Assembly: GCA_001766655.1 (NCBI GenBank)
Contig: MJCC01000017.1
Location: 161,470 to 225,469 of the forward strand
DNA length: 64,000 nt
From: Phytomonas francai
Lineage: Eukaryota; Euglenozoa; Kinetoplastea; Trypanosomatida; Trypanosomatidae
Direction of reading: 5' to 3'
In this document: piece after piece, positions 47,310 to 56,770 of the stretch
Numbering within the stretch: position 1 is the first letter of the stretch
How the letters are laid out: every line of letters begins with the position of its first letter
The notes under the pieces: model-generated
Seen by the model: the letters and a program-made list of their open reading frames with translations, nothing else
The model's database searches: none
What the model was told of the DNA's origin: nothing
Program-made: the position numbers and the translations under genes

Positions 47310-48167
47310 ATGCGGATCGCTCCGCCGAATTTCGCATATGTTGAGGAGAACATCTTCCGCTGCGGCCTACCGGAGCCGCGGCATTATAATTTTTTAGGTT
47401 CCCTTCAGCTGCGTACCTGCATTTTACTCACCGACTACCCCGATTTTAGCTTTGAGCAATGGCTGGAGGAGTCCGGGGTGTTGATTATTCGCCCGCTTCT
47501 GCCGTACGACGGCCGGCGGGAGGTCATTCCAGCGCCGCCTCTTCAGGCGAGGACTTTTCCCCCGCAGGGCGGCGGCGAGGGGCCGTCCTCCGCGTTTCCC
47601 CCCCCCCGGGCGAGTTCCGCGGAGCTCGAGCGGCCGCTGACGACGGAGGCCGGCGGGAGCGTCACGGAGGAGTCCGAGCGGGCGCCGCGCTCGCAGCCAT
47701 ACCCGCCCTCCTTTCCCCCAACGCAGAAGGCTTCCGGCAATATCGAGCGCTTTCTCCACGCGCACGCGAAAAATCGCTATCCGACGACGACCGGGGGGGC
47801 CCCTGGGGGGTCGGCGGAGGGCTACGACTACGGGTTCAGCGGTAGGGGGGGGCCGTATCGCGTGGAAAACAGCCCGATGACGCTCTCGGAGGCCGTCGTC
47901 GTGGAGCTCTTGCGTTATTTGGTGGATCCTTTGTATTACCCGGTGCTTATTACCTGCGCGCGCGGTCGCTATCGGACAGGGCTGGTCGTTGGATGCCTGC
48001 GTAAGCTACAGAGGTGGAATATGGTGTCGATTTTGGAGGAGTACCGCCGCTTCGCAGGGGATCGTGGCAGCACCGAAAATGAGGAGTTTATGGAATATTT
48101 CTATGAAGGACAGGTGGTTCTGGATTTGCCAGATGGCCGGCAACCTACGATTTTGTATGATATTTAG
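47310..48167 (+). CDS. Atypical dual-specificity phosphatase, Siw14/Oca family (PFA-DSP)
   Basis: A 285-residue protein. The N-terminal motif PPNFAYVEENIFRCGLPEPR with HYNFLGSLQLRTCILLTDYP is diagnostic of the Siw14/Oca plant-and-fungi-type phosphatases. The catalytic loop is near residue 215: TCARGRYRTG, with Cys216 and Arg222 intact but Thr215 where active members have His (HCxxGxxRTG). The conserved VVGCLRKLQRWNMVSILEEY follows. Between the two conserved blocks an inserted, Pro/Gly/Ser-rich stretch of about 100 residues is encoded by GC-rich sequence. Siw14-type enzymes cleave inositol pyrophosphates, while Oca1-type relatives may lack activity. Whether this one is active is open. Confidence 0.93.
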   Translation: MRIAPPNFAYVEENIFRCGLPEPRHYNFLGSLQLRTCILLTDYPDFSFEQWLEESGVLIIRPLLPYDGRREVIPAPPLQARTFPPQGGGEGPSSAFPPPRASSAELERPLTTEAGGSVTEESERAPRSQPYPPSFPPTQKASGNIERFLHAHAKNRYPTTTGGAPGGSAEGYDYGFSGRGGPYRVENSPMTLSEAVVVELLRYLVDPLYYPVLITCARGRYRTGLVVGCLRKLQRWNMVSILEEYRRFAGDRGSTENEEFMEYFYEGQVVLDLPDGRQPTILYDI

Positions 48168-48671
48168 ACATGAAATTGCCTATTTTTTGGTCCTGTGGGA
48201 TCCTGGTAGGAAGAAAAACAGGAGGGAAAACTTAAAGGGCATCCTTTGTTTTCTAGTATACATGTGGACGGATGGTATACCTATATAATGGTTAGAGCAA
48301 TGCGCTCTTTGCTTAGCAGCAACTCGTCTGCATCTTTAGGGGCTCTAAAATGTCTTAATTTTTTTTGATCCTTGCTGGTTAAATGGAGCAATCGGTGGCA
48401 GGTTTTTTTTTGCATATTTTCTCATTTTTTTTGTTTACGCTTCTTTGTCTAACGAAGCTCTTTGTATTTTTATCTTGTGTGGTAAGATGGAAACTTTATG
48501 TCTCTATTCTTTTCTATTTCTAATTTACCAAATCACACCAGGGGGATAAAATATTAGTAGACACACATTAAATAGAGTTTCATAAAGGGGCGCAAGCTTT
48601 CGAGAGAAAGGGTGCTCGAGAAATAACTGGGGTACAGTTCTTCTTCTTCTTATTATTATTATTCATGTAAG
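48168..48671. other. Intergenic spacer
   Basis: 504 bp, T-rich, ending in a TTC/TTA-repeat pyrimidine tract before the next gene. No gene seen. Confidence 0.55.
48638..48671 (+). promoter_or_regulatory. Trans-splice acceptor region with ATG-TAA
   Basis: A TTC-repeat and ATT-repeat tract is followed by ATGTAAG and then immediately the gene's ATG. Use of the TAAG acceptor would put the spliced leader directly on the start codon. Use of an upstream AG would leave a start-stop ATG-TAA (48665-48670) in the leader. Confidence 0.45.
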
Positions 48672-50909
48672 ATGCAGCGTCAGGGCAAATTCGCTAAAAC
48701 AGCGACCTTTAGCGAGCCTCTCAGGCAATTCCAGCGGGCAAAGGATTTCAGTCACGAGAGCAGCTCGCGACTCTACGGCAAGCGTGCGGCGGCGTGGTTG
48801 AGTATCTGGGATAAGGGCGGCACCTTCACACGGTTAGGCCTTCTCGAAGCGTTCATCCTTCTTCACGGGAAGAGCAATGTGAGCATGTTAATGGACGACC
48901 TCGGCGACGCCGCGGCGCTTTTTCTCACGCGTATCGTCTCCTGGCTGCGGCTGAGTTATCTTCGACTGCTGCCGTCCAGCCGAGGCGGCCAACGGCGGCG
49001 ATTGCCCCTCTCGCGAGGGGCTCATCGAAGCGCGGCGGCCGCCCCGGCTCTCGCAAAGGAGGACGGGAAGGGCCATGGCGGGGAGGGAAAGGCCGCGGGG
49101 GAGGAGGCGGAGAAAGGGCGTCGGGCAGGGCCTCTTTCGTGCGCAGCCGATTCCCCCCCTCCCCCGCCAACGCCGCTGCTCGCGCTCGTCGAGGCGATCA
49201 CGATTTTCAGCCGCGGTTCGGTGTTTTTATCGCAGCTCGCGGAGTGCGGCGTGGTCTCGGCGCTCGTCGATTGCCTTAAACGCGGCGGCGGCGAGGTCGT
49301 CACGGGCGGCATGGCCGACGAAAAGGCCGCGGATAAAAGCAGGGGAAAAGGGGAGGAGGAGAAGGTGGAGGAGGAGGGCTCGCGGGGAAGCCCACGAGCC
49401 TTCGTCCCGATCAGCATGAGGGAAAAGAAGGCGATTGTGCTCCTACTGCTGTACATCGCCAACGCCGGGCGTGTCTATCGGGAACTAATATGCGATGAGG
49501 AAGGGGTGTCCGACCTTCTCATCGTCTTCCAACGCGAGGAGGATGCCGAGGTGGCGGCGCTTTTGACGGAGCTTTTTATTACCCTAGGCAATGGCGTTCC
49601 TCGCCTGGGGCTCCACGTGCAGTGCGGGCTGCTGAGGCTCATCCTCGCTGAACGAGATCTTGAAGAGCGCCTCGCGGCTCCCCAGGCGGGGAAAAAGGAG
49701 GTTGCTTCGACTCCGGATCATCTGAATACGCCTGGCCATATCCGAAACGGCGGCTGGAGCGCGGCGGACGTCCGCCAGGCCTTTGCCCTGGCCTCGGAGT
49801 CTTTTCGCGAGTCCATCCTGCAGGCCGCGCGCTCCCTGCGGGGTCTTCAGCTGAACTACGAGTCGAGGTATTTCGGAGGCATTGAGGAGCAAAACCTGCG
49901 TTTCTCGGCGACCGACGACCACTCGCAGATGGTGGGCGAGGAGCGGGATCAGGTGCCGGTGATCTGTTTAGGCGGTAACTACGCATTATCTCATCGAGGC
50001 GATTCTTTGCCTTCGCTCGCTTTTCCCCCTTCTCAAGAGCAATCCCAATCCCAATCCCTGGGCCATGATACTCCTGCTCTTTTAGCGAATAGTTCTTCCC
50101 GGCAGAGTCGGCAAGGCGCTGGCGAGGATGCCGCGCAGACGTCCGACGGCGGCGCGAACGGCCTCCTTCGCCCGGTCATCCTGACCGAGCTCCTGGAGGG
50201 ACTTTTCTTTCTCGCCAAGCACGAGTGCAGTAGCCGATACCGCGTGGAGGGCAGCGAGCTCCTGACTTTGGTGGCGAAGAACATCAACCTCACGCAGCCG
50301 ATACTGAACTACAGCTTCGACGTCCTCAACGACAACGACCTGGCGATCACCGACGACGAGGCCGACTTTTCCCTCATTCGGCAGCAGCGCCGGCAGCTCT
50401 GCTGTGGGCGGGTCGCCGTCCAGGTGATTTTATCCAAGCCGATGACCTCTCGGCGGCATGCGTTGATTATAAAGCTCATCGCCATCCGCAGTGCGCACCT
50501 TTCCCTGCTAAAATACCTCCGCATGACGGACCAGAGCGATACCGCGTCCGTGTTGGATTGCTGTATGGCCCTGCAGATCGTCGCGCGGGCGTCGAACGCG
50601 GCCCAACACGCGCGCATGTTAGCCCCGCCCTGGCTTTCCGAGGACCCCAATGATGATGAGAATGATAACGAAGCCTACCGCAATGAGCGCATCCCTCAAA
50701 TGAGCGAGGAGGACGAGCTCGAGCTCTCGCTCACTCCCACCGGTGGGCGGAAGGGCTTTCATGGAAATGCACTCCTGCGGGTTGGGCATGCGATTCGTGA
50801 TGCGCTCGGCGATTCCCTCTACCAGGTCGTACTTTATCAAAAGCTTAGCGAGGAGGAATGTTTTGCGATGCAGCGCGCCTGCAGGGATGCGGCATTCACT
50901 ATGAAATAG
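48672..50909 (+). CDS. Armadillo-like helical repeat protein, hypothetical
   Basis: A 745-residue protein. Helical repeats are visible at about 45-110 (FTRLGLLEAFILLHGKSNVS; AAALFLTRIVSWLRLSYLRL), 170-200 (LVEAITIFSRGSVFLSQLAE) and 250-330 (KKAIVLLLLYIANAGRVYRE; AEVAALLTELFITLGNGV), and again at 515-660. Low-complexity Ala/Gly/Lys/Glu inserts interrupt them (about 115-165 and 215-245), in GC-rich patches. The layout resembles ARMH1-like armadillo proteins, often ciliary, but that name is tentative. No membrane span or enzyme motif is seen. The frame is intact to the TAG at 50909, just before an assembly gap. Confidence 0.85.
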   Translation: MQRQGKFAKTATFSEPLRQFQRAKDFSHESSSRLYGKRAAAWLSIWDKGGTFTRLGLLEAFILLHGKSNVSMLMDDLGDAAALFLTRIVSWLRLSYLRLLPSSRGGQRRRLPLSRGAHRSAAAAPALAKEDGKGHGGEGKAAGEEAEKGRRAGPLSCAADSPPPPPTPLLALVEAITIFSRGSVFLSQLAECGVVSALVDCLKRGGGEVVTGGMADEKAADKSRGKGEEEKVEEEGSRGSPRAFVPISMREKKAIVLLLLYIANAGRVYRELICDEEGVSDLLIVFQREEDAEVAALLTELFITLGNGVPRLGLHVQCGLLRLILAERDLEERLAAPQAGKKEVASTPDHLNTPGHIRNGGWSAADVRQAFALASESFRESILQAARSLRGLQLNYESRYFGGIEEQNLRFSATDDHSQMVGEERDQVPVICLGGNYALSHRGDSLPSLAFPPSQEQSQSQSLGHDTPALLANSSSRQSRQGAGEDAAQTSDGGANGLLRPVILTELLEGLFFLAKHECSSRYRVEGSELLTLVAKNINLTQPILNYSFDVLNDNDLAITDDEADFSLIRQQRRQLCCGRVAVQVILSKPMTSRRHALIIKLIAIRSAHLSLLKYLRMTDQSDTASVLDCCMALQIVARASNAAQHARMLAPPWLSEDPNDDENDNEAYRNERIPQMSEEDELELSLTPTGGRKGFHGNALLRVGHAIRDALGDSLYQVVLYQKLSEEECFAMQRACRDAAFTMK

Positions 50910-51780
50910 GCGTTCTCCCCTCCTCCCCCCCNNNNNNNNNNNNNNNNNNNNNNNNNCCCGTTTTTTTTTTCCCCCTTTCCTTCACCGATGTATCCTTACT
51001 GATTTTCCTCACCATAAGAGTCAGCGTGGGATGCGCGGAAAATTCTTTCCCAGTCTTTCCACAACTAGGGTTTGAGGATATGAGGAAGACGTCTTAGCGC
51101 ATACCAAATATTGGAAGTCGTGGCCGTACATGAGAATCATCTTGCCATACGCGTTTTTGTAGCCATATTTTTATTTTAAAATGCCTACAAGAGATTCTAT
51201 TTCTTCTCCCTGTATCCTCTTGATGGTCCAAAATTTTCCTTTTCTGTGTTGTTGCTGTCTTTAGTCATTTTTCCTTTCTTACATATGTACACTCACATTA
51301 GCTATTATGCGCACTTTATAAAGAGATCTCTAAAAAAAATGAAAATTGAATGTAGCGGACGCTACTATTTGTTTATTCTTCTCAAGCTTTTGTGCTATGA
51401 GAGGGTATTCCGAAGCCTGTTTTTCTTAATGACTCGGAGGAGCTTTCCCTATCCCTTTCCCTGTAAACGACCATATCTCTTTATCTTTTTTTTCCCTCTC
51501 TCCACCCCAACACCCCCAACAGCAAAGCAATCCATCACGAAGAAGAAAAAGCAAGTATAAAGGAATCGTACGAGTTAGTTTTATCTATCCACCCACCGCA
51601 TACCCCCAAAAGGACACCCTCCACGCCAGGCCCAGAGAACCCGAAGAAGAAGAAGAAGGCCAGGGAAGCACGAAGCCCGCCTCTACCCCCCGCCTTACTA
51701 TCGATACCGGTACTCCGTAATCCTCGCAGGCGGACCCCGTTCTCGGACTTTTCCCCCCCCGTCTCACCGACCTTTGCGGG
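50910..51780. other. Intergenic stretch containing an assembly gap
   Basis: 871 bp with C-rich sequence and 25 Ns (50932-50956). C/T-rich tracts at about 51490-51530 and 51748-51775 lie upstream of SCD6. No gene supported. Confidence 0.55.
50932..50956. other. Assembly gap (25 N)
   Basis: A run of N flanked by C-tracts on both sides, suggesting that a poly-C/poly-G stretch stopped the assembly. Confidence 0.99.
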
Positions 51781-52722
51781 ATGTCGCAGACCACGAACCC
51801 GGCCCTCGGGACCCGGATCCGGCTGATCAGCAACAGCGACATTCGCTACGAGGGCTACCTCTTCGGCATCGACTCCGAGGACAACACCGTGAGCCTGAAG
51901 AACGTGCGCATCTTCGGCACGGAGGGCCGAAAGGGCGGCGTCGACGAGGTCCCGCCGTCCGAGCAGCTCTTCGAGGCCATCGTCTTCCGCGGGGACGACA
52001 TTAAGGACCTGACGCTCTACGAGCCCGGCGCCGGCCCCGGCGGCGCGGTCGACCCCGCGATCCTGAGCGCGACCCCCGCGCGCGGGGGGACGGGGGGCGG
52101 GGTGGGGCTGGAGGCGGACCCCTTCGCCGGGCCCGCGGGGCACCCGCCGAAGAGCTTCCCGACGGCCGTCCGCGGCGGCGCCTTCTACGACGACCTCGCG
52201 CACTCGCACCACGGCCACGCGCGCGGGGGCTACGGCGGCGGGGGGGGCTACCACGGCGGGAATAACGGCCGCTTTGGCGGGGCCGCGGCGTCGTCGGGCA
52301 GGGCGCGGTACCGCCGCGGCGGCGGCGGCGGCTACGGCGGGCGCGGCGGCGGCGGCTACGGGCACTACCGCCGCCACCACGCCGAGGGCCACACCGGGCA
52401 GGACTTCAAGCCCGTCTCCGGCAACCGCAAGGAGGAGTTCAAGGAGGACTTTGACTTTGAGAAGAGCCAGGAGGAGTTTGAGAAGAAGAAGGGCGAGTTC
52501 GAGAAGGTCAAGGAGGATATTAAGGGACAGGTCAAGGGATACTCCAAGTCCAGCGGCTTCTTTGACAACATCTCCAGTGATAGGAAGGATCGCAACCAAA
52601 TCCGAACGGATCGGGAGCAGATGAAGAAGGCGGACGCCGAGACCTTCGGAACCGATATGGTGGGAAGCATGCGAGGCTACCGCCGCGGGCGAGACGGCCG
52701 TGGTCGCTATCATTGCTATTGA
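51781..52722 (+). CDS. SCD6: SCD6/LSm14-family P-body protein
   Basis: A 313-residue protein. Residues 1-82 are the LSm14-type Sm domain (GTRIRLISNSDIRYEGYLFG; NTVSLKNVRIFGTEGRK; EAIVFRGDDIKDLTLYEP). A Gly/Arg/Tyr-rich RGG-like region fills about 140-205. The FDF motif with its charged helix is at ~221-245 (EDFDFEKSQEEFEKKKGEFE), followed by FFD (SSGFFDNIS, ~259) and TFG (ETFGTDM, ~287) boxes. The C-terminus is Arg/Gly-rich. SCD6 binds the helicase DHH1, represses translation and nucleates P-body granules; T. brucei SCD6 has the same domain order. Family and order are firm. Confidence 0.97.
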   Translation: MSQTTNPALGTRIRLISNSDIRYEGYLFGIDSEDNTVSLKNVRIFGTEGRKGGVDEVPPSEQLFEAIVFRGDDIKDLTLYEPGAGPGGAVDPAILSATPARGGTGGGVGLEADPFAGPAGHPPKSFPTAVRGGAFYDDLAHSHHGHARGGYGGGGGYHGGNNGRFGGAAASSGRARYRRGGGGGYGGRGGGGYGHYRRHHAEGHTGQDFKPVSGNRKEEFKEDFDFEKSQEEFEKKKGEFEKVKEDIKGQVKGYSKSSGFFDNISSDRKDRNQIRTDREQMKKADAETFGTDMVGSMRGYRRGRDGRGRYHCY

Positions 52723-52831
52723 AGATAAGGCACGCACTCCCTCCTCCCCTCAAAAGGGGGGGGGAAAAAAAAAAGGAAGAATGAGGGGAGGATAGCAGGC
52801 AAAAATTAAAAAAGGGGGTAACAATGTGAAA

Positions 52832-52865
52832 TTCCCCTCTCTGTCTTCCCCCTCCTCCTTCTTAG
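52832..52865 (+). promoter_or_regulatory. Orphan trans-splice acceptor signal
   Basis: About 30 nearly pure pyrimidines end in CTTCTTAG, among the strongest acceptor signals in the window. The next frame is only 15 codons (ATG at 52946). It could be the acceptor of a non-coding or small-ORF RNA, or could instead direct polyadenylation of SCD6 mRNA. Confidence 0.4.
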
Positions 52866-53165
52866 AGAAAAAAAAAAGCATTCGACACGACCACAAGAGG
52901 CCAATCTTCAAAGGTGTTGTCTTCTCTCCTAAGGATTCAAGAAGAATGGTAGACGCATCTCGCACACGGACTATTAATAATGAAGAGCTGTAAACCACGG
53001 CGTTTAAATTCATGTCTCTTCAATTTAAGCATTTCAAAAGGTGAAAAGTGAGGCATAAGTTTGCAACTATCAGGTTTTCGTTGTTGTTGTTATTGCATCC
53101 TAAAAAAAAAAAAGTAAGTGGGAAAGTGTAGCAATTTATTTATTTATATTTATATTTGTATAACA

Positions 53166-53327
53166 ATGTTACTTATTCTAATAGGCTTATCGCTTCATTG
53201 TGATGTAAAAGAACGCCTGTTACACGATTTAAGAGGGTATTTTGGGCAAATGAACTTATCCATGCCCCCTCCCCCAAAGGGCAAAGTAGTTACAAAGAAG
53301 GGCTTAAGTAAAAGGAAAAGGCATTAG
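53166..53327 (+). CDS. Possible 53-residue protein
   Basis: From ATG 53166: a hydrophobic start (MLLILIGLSLHC), then a charged helix (DVKERLLHDLRGYFGQ) and a basic Pro/Lys tail (PPPPKGKVV, KRKRH). The tail composition is less AT-driven than surrounding random frames. No homologue is recognised, and chance is a serious alternative. Confidence 0.25.
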   Translation: MLLILIGLSLHCDVKERLLHDLRGYFGQMNLSMPPPPKGKVVTKKGLSKRKRH

Positions 53328-53762
53328 TATTGAGGTTTCCTAAAGAGGGTACGTGACGCAAAATCGGGGAGAATCTGCTTGAGGTGTGTAAAATTATCTG
53401 CATAAATTATATACATATATATACATACATGCATATCTGTCTGTGTGGTGCAAAAAGATTTAGTCCTCTTGGAGTTTCGAAATCAGTAAGGGATAAATAA
53501 GTCATGAATAACTTTTTTTTTTTTTGACGGCTTTATGTATGTACGTGTGTGAGTCTGCATAGGCCATGTTTTTTTTCTTCCCTTTCGGGTATAATATATA
53601 TTCTCAGAATCAAAAAGGAGGATTACTTATAATACAATGGGAAAACAATTCTTAAGGACCGTTGAAAGACAGGAAAAGAAGTTCTATTGACTCTGATTTG
53701 CGTAAAAGGAAAGGTTAAAAAAGAACACGGGAACGAATCCATACCTCGGTCTCTCTTGGTAT

Positions 53763-53782
53763 TATATATATATATATATATA
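53763..53782. repeat. (TA)n microsatellite
   Basis: 20 bp of TA repeat in the gene-poor stretch. Confidence 0.9.
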
Positions 53783-54309
53783 ATCAGTACTTCCAAAAAG
53801 ATTGTACGTTTTAAATATCTATCTTCTTTGGTTTTGACTCGTTTTACTTAAAATACTAGAAGAAATCATACGCTATGTGAAAGTTTTCCTTTTTTCTTGC
53901 GTGCGTCTTTATTTACCTTTTAATATTTCCCCCTATATCTTTCTATCGGAATTATTAGTCGATGGGAAGCATTCTCCTCTCCTTCCTATCCGAATGACGC
54001 ATTTCGTTACTTTACACTGCGAGAAATGGTTTTGGGGAAGTCAATCCTAAAGAAAAAATAAATCGTAAGAAAGGAGGGGGGGGGGGGGTACGTAAAATGA
54101 GATTTATAGTTCCGATGGGTTGCCTTGTTTCCATTTCATATATCGATACCTATTCAACTGTCCATCTATAGATCCTCTTATATTTTTCTGTTTATCGTTA
54201 TACTGTATTGGACAACGCATACTAACAGGAACGAATTTATTATGTATCTATATATATTGTTATTCCCGGTACGCTGCCCACAACAGACTAGCAGTGCAAC
54301 CCGTTGAGA

Positions 54310-54450
54310 ATGCTGAAGACAATGCAAACTTCGGTGCAAGATATAGCTAGGAATTTAGAGGAGAAGAGAAGTATTAGTGAACAAGATGAAGGTGCCAAGG
54401 GGCATATTGGTAGTAAAATCAGATCTGTCGACCTTGTTTGGAAGATCTAG
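54310..54450 (+). CDS. Possible 46-residue helical protein
   Basis: From ATG 54310: MLKTMQTSVQDIARNLEEKR continues into a charged helical sequence ending SVDLVWKI and TAG. Composition is protein-like (balanced charge, heptad-like hydrophobics) and it follows CAG/TAG acceptors at about 54280-54292. No homologue is recognised, and only 46 codons makes chance possible. Confidence 0.3.
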   Translation: MLKTMQTSVQDIARNLEEKRSISEQDEGAKGHIGSKIRSVDLVWKI

Positions 54451-56670
54451 TGAAGCAACAAAGTATACATGCTATCTATTCTAACTTTAATCTCTTAAAT
54501 TCTTTGCGAAATCGACGTACACCCCCTGTATGGCTTTCTCTTAATATACTGCCTAACTATTCTTACTTATTGCTCAGACGAATGGTGAAATGTTTTTAAA
54601 CGACATGTTGAGTTTGATTTTGATGGTTTTATATACCTCTTTAGTAGTGTTGGAAAAACTGTCTGCATCGTGTGTTTTTCTCTCCGTTTACCTTTCTTCC
54701 TCAAAACGTGGCAGTTAGTGAAGCTTAACGGGAAAGCGGAACGGAGAACTCATGATGGCAAAGCACGAGAGTCTTTCAGTTTTCATTTTTAGGCTTACTT
54801 ATGCATGAAGGCTAATATAGATATCGTCGCTTTTTGTTTTCTGTGTCTTGGGGGCTTTTTTTTAAAAATTTAAATGGTTTATTTTGATCAGACCTAAAGT
54901 TACCATTACAGCATAGAGATGAAACAGCTAAGTGGGAAGCAATAACAATTACAAACATTTCCCCAAAGGGAGAACCGATAAAATGTTGTGAGTTCAGATG
55001 CCCCTTATTTTAATATATAAATATGTTTCTTTTTTTTTCCTTCTCTGATACGTGGTTGGTTTGAAGGATATATGATACTATGGAGTGCAAAAAAGAATCG
55101 CCTAAGCGCACCCACAAGCTTATTATTATTATTATTTTTATAATGTGTACTTCATTTTGTGAAAGGCAGATGTGAAAATATCCATTATAGGGGATCAATT
55201 TTCCCTCTTAAGATCAAACGGAGAGGGAATTATAGCCTGAGTGTGATGCGCTAACTAACATTATTATCCACGGAGACGCAGTCAATCCTATTTCCTTGCT
55301 TACATTTTCTTTTGGATTTCCTTTTGAAGTTGCACCTCTTGCGTGTTTCCTTCGTATTTTAATGAGGGAAGTGGAGGATTATTTCCCAGGGGAATACACG
55401 GTATACTGAGTATATAATAATAATAAAATAAGCTATATCCTACAAGGAGGATGGAGAACCCCTTTTTTGACGGTGCCTTCACATTTACCTGAAAATAATT
55501 TATAATAGAATGAGAAGCTGGGAAAATATATAATATGTGAAAAAAGGGGGAAAATGGTGTCAAAGCTATGATAATTAAATTGAAAAGCGAAAATTACTCA
55601 TATACATTACGTGGGATAGAAAGATAGGCGTTATTTTATTTATGAAGGGATGCATTGCTTTTTTTTGAGATTGAAACCATGTTTATTTAATTATCATAAA
55701 AAAATCAAACGCAAATATGCACACCTTACATTTGCTACTGAGAAAGGTAGTTTAAAAGTCTGAGTAATCAAATGAAAGTAGGGGAGGGGGGAGCGAATGG
55801 CTTTCCCTCCTTTACCTCTTTTCGGATCCACTGCTGAATTTTTGTCTTTTTATTTGACGAACATATCTATATTCTATACAAAGCACATTTGATATTAGGC
55901 ATACACGTAGGAGTTTAGGGTTGTAAATAGAAGGTCTAGACAATCGAGAATCAATAAAATGTACAAAAATGAGGAATGATCCTGCCGCGTGCGTGATCTC
56001 GTATTTTATTCGACGCACTTTAATTAGAAGGATTCCCCCTACCACCCTTCACTGATGTAAGTTGAAGGATAGCAGGATCCTGTCTGAAGGGTTTGAGAGT
56101 CCTTGAAAGAAAAAGTCTTCCTGACTTATGTGAAGCTTCATTTTTAAAAATTTAGATCCTTGCTTTTCGAGATACTGCTAGAGGGGAGGATGTTTTTTCA
56201 TAAAGGGTCACTTTTTCCCCTTTCATTGCGCAGCTTCCTTTGTGTTTTTCCAGCAGAGCGCGTTCGCGGAAAAGATCTTTGAGAGTTGAAGAGAACCAAT
56301 TGATCTTTTCTTTCCTTCTTTATACACTGCACACTGAAAGGAGATTCTATCATAGGAAGGGGGTAAAATGTAGCATTCGTCACCTCGCAGCTTTTCTTTA
56401 CTTTTTCTTTAAAATCCTTTTTGCCCTTTTCTAAGCATAAATTTCTACTCACATATAAAGTTGTTGGGTAGCGAAAAAAAAAAGAAGGAGGTGAAAGTGT
56501 ATCATTTACTGGTGTGTGGGGAGGCTAGCGCCTTGTCTGTTTTAAAACAAGGAAGCCCTTTCGCACCGTTTGGGAGGTGGGACGTGGTTTAGACACGGAC
56601 GCTCACGCACATCCCCGCTTTTCCTGCCTTTTCGCTTGTCTTTTTTTCGTTTTCTTGTCACACATTCCCG

Positions 56671-56750
56671 CTGTGTCCTTTTGTGTCACTTCGTGTCCTT
56701 TTGTGCCATTTTGTGTCATTTTGTGTCACTTCGTGTCCTTTTGTGTCCTT
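56671..56750 (+). repeat. 10 bp tandem repeat in the ABC transporter leader
   Basis: Eight head-to-tail units of consensus TTGTGTCNTT with small changes (CTGTGTCCTT, TTGTGTCACT, TCGTGTCCTT, TTGTGCCATT and so on). The array is pyrimidine-rich and ends 20 bp before ATG 56771. Confidence 0.9.
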
Positions 56751-56770
56751 CTTCATTGTCCTTTGTTGGG

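Larger units (their letters stand above)
52723..56770. other. 4 kb gene-poor stretch
   Basis: The largest gap in the window. It holds a strong pyrimidine tract plus AG at 52832-52865 with only tiny frames after it, two small frames (53166-53327; 54310-54450), a TA repeat (53763-53782), a G13 tract (54076-54088), a weak C/D-snoRNA-like hairpin (56047-56135), and a 10 bp tandem repeat (56671-56750) before the ABC gene. I cannot support a conventional gene. Confidence 0.6.

Noticed and set aside
51535..52737. 400-codon antisense frame opposite SCD6
   Set aside because: SCD6 is unmistakable on the plus strand; the antisense frame is a GC shadow.
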